Origin: JACQKD01 sp964614265
GTDB taxonomy: Bacteria > Patescibacteriota > Minisyncoccia > Phycocordibacterales > UBA918
NCBI GenBank assembly: GCA_964614265.1
Contig: CAZTKT010000023.1
Coordinates: 1-12,362, forward strand
DNA length: 12,362 nucleotides
Reading direction: 5' to 3'
Shown: one piece after another, positions 7,636-12,362 of the stretch
Numbering within the stretch: position 1 is the first letter of the stretch
How the letters are laid out: each line of letters opens with the position of its first letter
Notes under the pieces: generated by a model
What the model was told of the DNA's origin: nothing
Seen by the model: only the letters and a program-made list of their open reading frames with translations
The model's database searches: none
Translations under genes and position numbers: made by a program

Positions 7636-9000
7636 CTATAACTCAGTTTTTTTTGCATCACCCGTGTAGGTCTTGACCACACATCTCTCAAGGCCCCCAA
7701 TAAATTCCCGCCGGTATGTATCCACATCTTGTCCCATCACCGAAAATACCTGATCACGCGCATTGATAGAAAACGTCTTTCGGAGCTGATTATCATTGAG
7801 AAATTCCCCGATACGCGCCTGGAGGCACACCACATCGTGTTCCGGACACACAAACCCATTCACTCCATCCTCAAATAACGTATCTGTCATGCCACCTGCG
7901 ACAGCCAACACTGGCAATCCCGACGCCGCAGCGGCAACAAGCAGTCCGTCCTGTTCCTCACTCACTGAAACACTCAGAAACAAATTCGCAGACCTCATCG
8001 GAGAGACAAGGTCATCACTCGCAGGTTCAAAGAGCACTCTTTCGTCGAGATGCGCAGCTGCCACTTTCTGTCTCAGTGAGGCACGTTCTGGTCCATCACC
8101 AACAATCACTAACCCCATAGTTGGATACTGCTGAAGTATTGGTGTGCACGCATAAATACCCCGATCCGCATGACTACCTCTATCGAGTCGAGAAACCATT
8201 AAAATAATAAATTTCAGGTGCGGGTAACGAACGCGAAGATCAAAGGCAGGTTTCGAGTCTCGAAACAACGCAAGATCACGAAACACAGGCAACATGCTGA
8301 TATCCTCTGCTCGTTTCGGATACCGCCTCTGTAACACACCCTGCAAACGTTTTGAGCGAGAGAGCACACATGCCGCACGTGGTATCAGGAAGCGTGCAGA
8401 GAGCACACGCCAATGATTACCGTCACGTTCCGCCTCGTATCCATTCTCAAACGGATCAACAGAAAGATGCAACTGGAGTGGGCGACCGTACCGACGCGCA
8501 AGTGCGTACCCCGCCATCCCCGCCTCAGCCGCCTCATCAGCAACAATAATATCCGCACGAAACCCCGATGCAAATGCCATCTGCTTCCGCGCAATGCGAT
8601 ATGCGTTACACAACGCAAAAAAATTTGAACGTGAATTCGTGGGATAGACCCACACATTTGGTGCAAGACGAAGCGGAATATATGATCCATCCCGCCTAAG
8701 GGTGAGTACCACAATATGTACCTCGTCGAGATACGAAGAGAGTGCGATATATTCCCCTGCAGAAGCACTCCCCGGCGTAAAAAGTGAGAGGTCTGTCGTT
8801 AACCGCAATATGCGAATCCGTTCGCGTACCGGCGCCTCCGGCAAGACTGCCGTATCCACAGATGCACTTTGCTCGTGTGCGTCAGCGGTGTCCTGTACCT
8901 GTTCTGAAAGTATCACATCAAGATGATCGGTGGCACGTTCGGCAGAACTCTTCCACGTGCCATCATCCTTTTCATTTTTTAATCTTCGAAAAAAACCCAT
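7636..9000 (-). CDS. Divergent GT4-like glycosyltransferase with N-terminal extension and degenerate donor site
   Basis: A 454-residue GT-B protein. Residues 1 to about 60 are a charged, low-hydrophobicity extension with no recognised domain. From about 61 (RIRILRLTTDLSLFTPGSAS) it follows the same family as its upstream neighbour, sharing the patterns YP/HPTxSRS and EAGxxGxxLxxRxG. The donor half has VSRLDRGSHAD (Arg271 kept, but the usual Glu-Lys pair is Gly275-Ser276) and SEEQDGLLVAAAASGLPV, where Glu348 is kept and the second Glu of E-x7-E is Ala356. The nucleotide-binding IVGDGPERASLR (about 299-310) is intact. The enzyme may be inactive, altered or regulatory. Start: the frame is open up to ATG 9129, but that lies inside the upstream gene; ATG 9000 is 16 bases after that gene's stop and is preferred. 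No Shine-Dalgarno sequence is seen. Confidence 0.8.
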   Translation of the reverse strand: MGFFRRLKNEKDDGTWKSSAERATDHLDVILSEQVQDTADAHEQSASVDTAVLPEAPVRERIRILRLTTDLSLFTPGSASAGEYIALSSYLDEVHIVVLTLRRDGSYIPLRLAPNVWVYPTNSRSNFFALCNAYRIARKQMAFASGFRADIIVADEAAEAGMAGYALARRYGRPLQLHLSVDPFENGYEAERDGNHWRVLSARFLIPRAACVLSRSKRLQGVLQRRYPKRAEDISMLPVFRDLALFRDSKPAFDLRVRYPHLKFIILMVSRLDRGSHADRGIYACTPILQQYPTMGLVIVGDGPERASLRQKVAAAHLDERVLFEPASDDLVSPMRSANLFLSVSVSEEQDGLLVAAAASGLPVLAVAGGMTDTLFEDGVNGFVCPEHDVVCLQARIGEFLNDNQLRKTFSINARDQVFSVMGQDVDTYRREFIGGLERCVVKTYTGDAKKTEL

Positions 9001-9016
9001 ATGCTGTGTGCTTACA

Positions 9017-10183
9017 TTATAGCCGTTTTTTACCACCCACACAGGACGTAATAGTTTCCCTCCATGCATCAGCGTACGAAGGCTGTTGTGCGATGAAGCG
9101 CGCACTATCGTGCGCCGCACGCACCGCACACTCTCGACGCTTCACTGGATCAGTGATGAGCTCCTCAAGTGCCTGCGTCAAAGCGATGGGATCATCAACG
9201 GGGACCACTCTCCCATGTTCTCCATCGTGAAACACTTCACCCACACACCCCACATCCGTCACCACCGCGGGAAGCCCCGCGAGCATCGCCTCGATGATCA
9301 CTCGCCCCCACCCCTCACGATATGAACAAAGCACAAAGATATCAGCACTCCGCATGTAAGACGCGACATCGTCCGTCCATGGGATAAAAAGTACCTGTGT
9401 AGAAACACCCAGAGCATCCACCAGATGCTTTAGAGAATGCTCTTCCGCGCCAGAACCAATGATAACCAACTGGGCCATTTTGTGCACCCGTACCACATCA
9501 CGAAATGAGTGGATGAGGAGTGAAATATGTTTCTCTTTGACGAGTCGCCCAACCGCAAGAATAATCACTTCCGCATGTGGGTACTGCGACCGCAGATTAT
9601 GTGCTTCCTTAATCGGCGTACGTGACTGAAACGCCGCTGTCTCTGAAGCAACCGGTAACATAGTGATGTGTGTGGGATCAACCCCATGCAATACCAGATG
9701 CTGTTTGACCCGTGCAGAAACCACACGCACACAATCCGCGTGGCGCACCAACCAAACACCAAAGACGTATCGCACTCGATTAAGGATACGCTCAGTCCGC
9801 CACCACGACCCACCAAAAAAATCTCCATGCTCTTGCACTTGGAGCGTGATGCCAAAACGAAGTCGTAACAAAAAACCAACCACTCCGGCCTCAAATGGGT
9901 CTTGCGTCAACAACACCCAGTCACTCCGAGGTACCAGCGAGGAACTCAACACCGCACTCCCAATGCGGTACGCATCAAAAAGCATCAATATACGCGATCG
10001 CGATCTCGTCGGATGCACAAAAAAAGAACCCTCATGTACCCGAACCCGGCCATCTCGCCTATGTGAAAACACAATAAGGTGAAGCGCATCAACCGTGCGT
10101 GCGCACGACGCAAGACGCGCGTGCTCACTACTGTGCGTATCAAGCGCTCCGCGTGCGTACCCAATCATAAGCACTGCCGTCAT
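9017..10183 (-). CDS. Glycosyltransferase family 4, GT-B fold
   Basis: A 388-residue enzyme with intact landmarks. The N terminus is MTAVLMIGYARGALDTHSSE, followed by a region typical of CPR GT4 proteins (DALHLIVFSHR). EHGDFFGGSWW at about 118-128 lies on the acceptor side. The donor half has VGRLVKEKHISLL (Arg213, Lys218), IIGSGAEEHSL at about 241-251, and a full E-x7-E with Glu290 and Glu298 in SYREGWGRVIIEAMLAG. It is a paralogue of the next gene downstream. I chose ATG 10183 because it overlaps the preceding stop as ATGA; the longer frame from ATG 10240 starts within the preceding gene. It probably adds one sugar to a glycan on the cytoplasmic side. Donor and acceptor are unknown. Confidence 0.88.
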   Translation of the reverse strand: MTAVLMIGYARGALDTHSSEHARLASCARTVDALHLIVFSHRRDGRVRVHEGSFFVHPTRSRSRILMLFDAYRIGSAVLSSSLVPRSDWVLLTQDPFEAGVVGFLLRLRFGITLQVQEHGDFFGGSWWRTERILNRVRYVFGVWLVRHADCVRVVSARVKQHLVLHGVDPTHITMLPVASETAAFQSRTPIKEAHNLRSQYPHAEVIILAVGRLVKEKHISLLIHSFRDVVRVHKMAQLVIIGSGAEEHSLKHLVDALGVSTQVLFIPWTDDVASYMRSADIFVLCSYREGWGRVIIEAMLAGLPAVVTDVGCVGEVFHDGEHGRVVPVDDPIALTQALEELITDPVKRRECAVRAAHDSARFIAQQPSYADAWRETITSCVGGKKRL

Positions 10184-11394
10184 ATGCCCAGCATACGTGA
10201 AAATACCCGATCGCGCATGGCCCGTCCACTCTGGTCCCACTCATACTGGGCGCGCACCAATCTCTGCGCATTTTCTACCATCTCCACAGTGAGCGTCGTA
10301 TCCGCGAGCACCCGCAACACCACGCGCGCAATATCTTTTGGGTCTTGTACGTGTACCGCGCGTCCCGTCGGCTTCTTTTCAGGATTCCGCTCCGGATCAA
10401 ACAGGAAGTCAGCGATACCCCCTTCTTGGGTACCAATGATCGGCGTCCGTGCCGCCATCGCCTCAACAAATGAATTTCCCATCCCTTCGGAAAGTGACGG
10501 ACGAATAAATATATCTGACGCCTGCAGATACGCTGGCAACTCACGCTGTGCAACAAACCCAAGAAAATGAACCCGTTTAGAAACACCGCTGGCATGTGCC
10601 ACTGCACGCAGAGATGCCTCCTCTGGTCCACTCCCTATTTGCACAAACACAATGTCCGATGGCAAAAATGCAAGCGCACGAATGACATCCCCAATACCAT
10701 TCTTTGGCACCATTCGTCCCACATGGACGAGAACCGTATCCTCGGCACCCACTCCCCACTCCGTTCGTATCTGCGCTTTCGTCTCCAGATCACACCGACG
10801 TGAAAAATGACTCACATCCACTCCATTCGGAATAATTTCAAGCGACCCTTTAAAACCAACACGACGCGCCCATCCACCTAAAAAAGAAGAAATCGCATGT
10901 ACTATCGTGGCGCCTCGTATCCCACCCTTGATCAGTGGTAGAAACGGCAGTATGTACCAACGCCGAAACACATGCTCAAATGAATCACCCTCCTCAAGAG
11001 TCAGAACATAGGGAATACGCACGCCAAACAAACGTAAACACATAAGAGGTATCGTCATATACACCATCATCGCCCACGCACCATCAAAATGATAGCGTCG
11101 GTGTAAGCGCACTGCATGAAACACCGCAAGTGGTATAAACAACATCTTCACGAGATAAAACAACGGATGATGTGTCGCCGCGGTATCCGCTCCTTTTTTC
11201 GCAAACCCTATCCGGTGCACCAGCACGTTCCCCACCCGTTCCTCTTTTGGCAACGACGCATCATACCGGTTACAAATGAGATGAAACGTGATCTCATTCG
11301 GATCGATCCTATCCGTAATTTCTTTAATAGAAACCTCAGCCCCACCGATGTGCAATGGGTAATACGCCAGTGAAAATATTAGTATTTTTTTCAT
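10180..11394 (-). CDS. Glycosyltransferase family 4, GT-B fold
   Basis: A 404-residue enzyme. The N terminus SLAYYPLHIGGAEVSIKE (about 8-25) is the glycine-rich loop of the family. A hydrophobic stretch at about 79-95 and basic segments near 95-102 fit peripheral membrane binding, common in GT4 enzymes acting on lipid-linked acceptors. EIIPNGVDVSHF (about 186-197) leads into the donor domain, with HVGRMVPKNG (Arg227, Lys231), IGSGPEEASLR at about 253-263 and an intact E-x7-E, Glu303 and Glu311 in SLSEGMGNSFVEAMAA. The glycine usual after the second Glu motif is Arg here (AARTPII). It begins 29 bases after the PKD-protein stop, behind a possible promoter, and its TGA overlaps the next ATG. It may therefore be the first gene of a separately transcribed glycosyltransferase unit. 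Substrate cannot be read. Confidence 0.88.
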   Translation of the reverse strand: MKKILIFSLAYYPLHIGGAEVSIKEITDRIDPNEITFHLICNRYDASLPKEERVGNVLVHRIGFAKKGADTAATHHPLFYLVKMLFIPLAVFHAVRLHRRYHFDGAWAMMVYMTIPLMCLRLFGVRIPYVLTLEEGDSFEHVFRRWYILPFLPLIKGGIRGATIVHAISSFLGGWARRVGFKGSLEIIPNGVDVSHFSRRCDLETKAQIRTEWGVGAEDTVLVHVGRMVPKNGIGDVIRALAFLPSDIVFVQIGSGPEEASLRAVAHASGVSKRVHFLGFVAQRELPAYLQASDIFIRPSLSEGMGNSFVEAMAARTPIIGTQEGGIADFLFDPERNPEKKPTGRAVHVQDPKDIARVVLRVLADTTLTVEMVENAQRLVRAQYEWDQSGRAMRDRVFSRMLGI

Positions 11395-11411
11395 ACCCAG
11401 AACACCAATTA

Positions 11412-11440
11412 ATACTAGGGATCCTACGCTACTTTTTCAA
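11412..11440 (-). promoter_or_regulatory. Possible sigma70-type promoter before the GT4 run
   Basis: On the minus strand TTGAAA (11435-11440) and TAGTAT (11412-11417) are separated by exactly 17 bases. The -35 matches consensus at five of six positions and the -10 at four of six. The -35 lies in the last codons of the PKD-protein gene. A start about seven bases past the -10 would leave a 5' leader of only about 10-12 bases before ATG 11394. Found by eye; the match could be chance. Confidence 0.4.
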
Positions 11441-12362
11441 TGAGCGCTACCGGAGAAAACGATGTGCATACAGTGCACCGAGGCCAACACAGAGCACCCC
11501 CCACAAATGCCGACAGCACAACCCATGGTGGTAGTGTCGTATGACCAGAGGCCGCCACTGCCGCAGATTGCGGAACAGGTACCTCCGATGTCGTCGCAAC
11601 AGAAGTGGTCGTGAGCGTCGTCGTGGCCGTGCGCTCTGTGGTAGACGCCGTGGAAGACGCTTCAACCGCCATCTCTGACATCTCTGGCGAAGAAGAAGCT
11701 ACCATAAGCATGTGTTCATCGGATTCTTCCCTTTCTACCACTATCGGTGGATACTCCGCGAGTAGTTTTCCAAAACGATCTCGAGCTACCGCAGTAGACC
11801 ACTCCGACGAAAAACCAGTCTCCACCCGAGGAAACACAAGCGACCCTTCAGCGACCATATACGTATACTCAGGAATAGTCATAGTGTGAACACCATCAGA
11901 AAGCACCACCCCAGAAATATCAACCTCATGCGTAGTCGCATTGGACAAGGAGATGTCGCCCGCATCAGTACGCCCAAGCACGACACCAACCGATACAATC
12001 GTAATATCCGACCGCACCACAATATCGTGTCCCTGACGATATACCGCACTCATCACCACATACTCTCCGGCATGTGTATAGGTATGTAGCGGGGTGCGCC
12101 CCGACCCCGTGTTGCCATCACCAAAATTCCATCGATAGCGGAGTGTCCCAACCTCTGCTTCCTTCAGTCCGCTTGGCGTCGCGGTGAAGAGTACCGGCTG
12201 ACCGACCGTTGCCCGTTTCTGATGATTCAACACAATCTTGAGCGGATCATCCGCAAAAAGACGCGCCCGCGCAACTGAAGTACTTTTTTGCTGATTTGCC
12301 TGAGATGTATCTGTCTTGTCTGATGTCGGTGGTGGTGGCGGCGGCGTGGGTGATGGTGGTGG
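11424..12362 (-). CDS. PKD and lamin-tail-like surface protein with Ser/Thr-rich stalk, 5' end beyond the window
   Basis: The frame is open to the right edge, so the gene is partial; 312 residues are visible. In order: a proline-rich linker (first 12 visible residues, PPPSPTPPPPPP); a polar spacer; a PKD domain at about 43-125 with the hallmark YRWNFGDGNT and later HTYTHAGEYVV; a lamin-tail-like beta domain at about 133-190 (VDISGVVLSDGVHTMTIPEY); a Ser/Thr-rich low-complexity stalk at about 222-275; and a hydrophobic C-terminal segment at about 277-300 (LPPWVVLSAFVGGALCW) followed by a short tail. PKD and lamin-tail domains are extracellular beta folds, so this should be an anchored cell-surface protein with its bulk outside. 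The GTG at 12231-12233 is not a likely start because the PKD domain begins before it. It lies upstream of the glycosyltransferase run and might be a glycosylation target; that is inference. Confidence 0.8.
   Translation of the reverse strand, partial: PPPSPTPPPPPPTSDKTDTSQANQQKSTSVARARLFADDPLKIVLNHQKRATVGQPVLFTATPSGLKEAEVGTLRYRWNFGDGNTGSGRTPLHTYTHAGEYVVMSAVYRQGHDIVVRSDITIVSVGVVLGRTDAGDISLSNATTHEVDISGVVLSDGVHTMTIPEYTYMVAEGSLVFPRVETGFSSEWSTAVARDRFGKLLAEYPPIVVEREESDEHMLMVASSSPEMSEMAVEASSTASTTERTATTTLTTTSVATTSEVPVPQSAAVAASGHTTLPPWVVLSAFVGGALCWPRCTVCTSFSPVALIEKVA
11565..11700 (-). repeat. Ser/Thr-rich low-complexity stalk coding segment
   Basis: The coding strand is rich in ACG/ACA/ACC and AGC/TCC codons, giving runs such as EASSTASTTERTATTTLTTT. 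The repeats are imperfect, with mixed Thr and Ser codons, so this looks like selection on amino-acid composition rather than a DNA microsatellite. Confidence 0.6.

Noticed and set aside
7158..7727. Minus-strand ORF bridging the N gap in another frame
   Set aside because: The gap is read as X, so the open frame is artificial, and both flanks belong to real GT4 genes in other frames.
9001..9129. 43-residue longer start for the degenerate GT4 (ATG 9129)
   Set aside because: It would overlap the upstream coding sequence by more than 100 bases; ATG 9000 follows that gene's stop closely.
10184..10240. Longer start for the GT4 at 9017-10183
   Set aside because: The added residues overlap the upstream gene, whereas ATG 10183 forms the ATGA junction seen repeatedly in this locus.
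1..12362. TGA reassigned to glycine (Gracilibacteria/SR1 code)
   Set aside because: TGA ends several genes exactly at ATGA overlaps with the next start, and reading through would destroy that layout.
1..12362. CRISPR array, tRNA/rRNA genes, insertion sequence or inverted terminal repeats
   Set aside because: No regularly spaced repeats, RNA-gene signatures, transposase motifs or paired inverted repeats were seen; nearly all of the sequence is accounted for by coding genes.

Overview
The window looks like a surface-glycan biosynthesis locus from an uncultivated bacterium, most likely of the Candidatus Patescibacteria (CPR, Parcubacteria-like) type. The reasons are the dense run of GT4, GT9, GT2 and GT39-type glycosyltransferases, very short or 4-bp-overlapping gene junctions, starts that mostly lack a Shine-Dalgarno sequence, and a PKD plus lamin-tail-like surface protein with a proline-rich linker, an architecture common in that group. 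TGA is used as a stop at several ATGA junctions, so the standard bacterial code applies and the TGA=Gly code of Gracilibacteria/SR1 is unlikely. The taxonomic call is inference from gene style only. A run of exactly 100 N (7436-7535) shows that this is a scaffold.

Layout. Positions 1-75 hold no recognisable gene. Two genes lie on the plus strand: an integral-membrane GT39/ArnT-like transferase (76-1734) and a polyprenol-phosphate glycosyl synthase fused to a GtrA-like membrane domain (1731-2918), joined by an ATGA overlap. From 2907 to the right edge everything is on the minus strand. In transcription order from the right edge these are: a 5'-truncated PKD/lamin-tail-like protein with a Ser/Thr-rich stalk and a C-terminal membrane anchor (11424-12362); a GT4 enzyme (10180-11394); two divergent tandem GT4 paralogues (9017-10183 and 7636-9000); a GT4 gene broken by the N gap (6575-7623); another GT4 (5460-6566); an FkbM-type methyltransferase (4627-5448); a TylF-type methyltransferase (3929-4621); and a GT9 enzyme (2907-3932). 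Its end overlaps the end of the plus-strand pair by 12 bp.

How the genes may work together. The plus-strand pair forms a lipid-linked sugar module: a sugar is loaded onto polyprenyl phosphate, possibly flipped with the help of the GtrA-like part, and transferred on the outer face by the GT39-like enzyme. The minus-strand operon supplies at least six soluble transferases that would extend a glycan and two O-methyltransferase-type enzymes that could methylate it. No initiating phosphoglycosyl transferase, flippase, polymerase or nucleotide-sugar synthesis gene is visible, so the pathway is only partly contained here.

Most worth a second look: a GT4 paralogue that has lost key donor-site residues and gained an N-terminal extension; a T7 slippery heptamer at the TylF/GT9 junction leading exactly into the downstream frame; a 10-bp identity at both edges of the N gap; and a uniform R-T-ATG start context on all eight minus-strand genes with a visible start.
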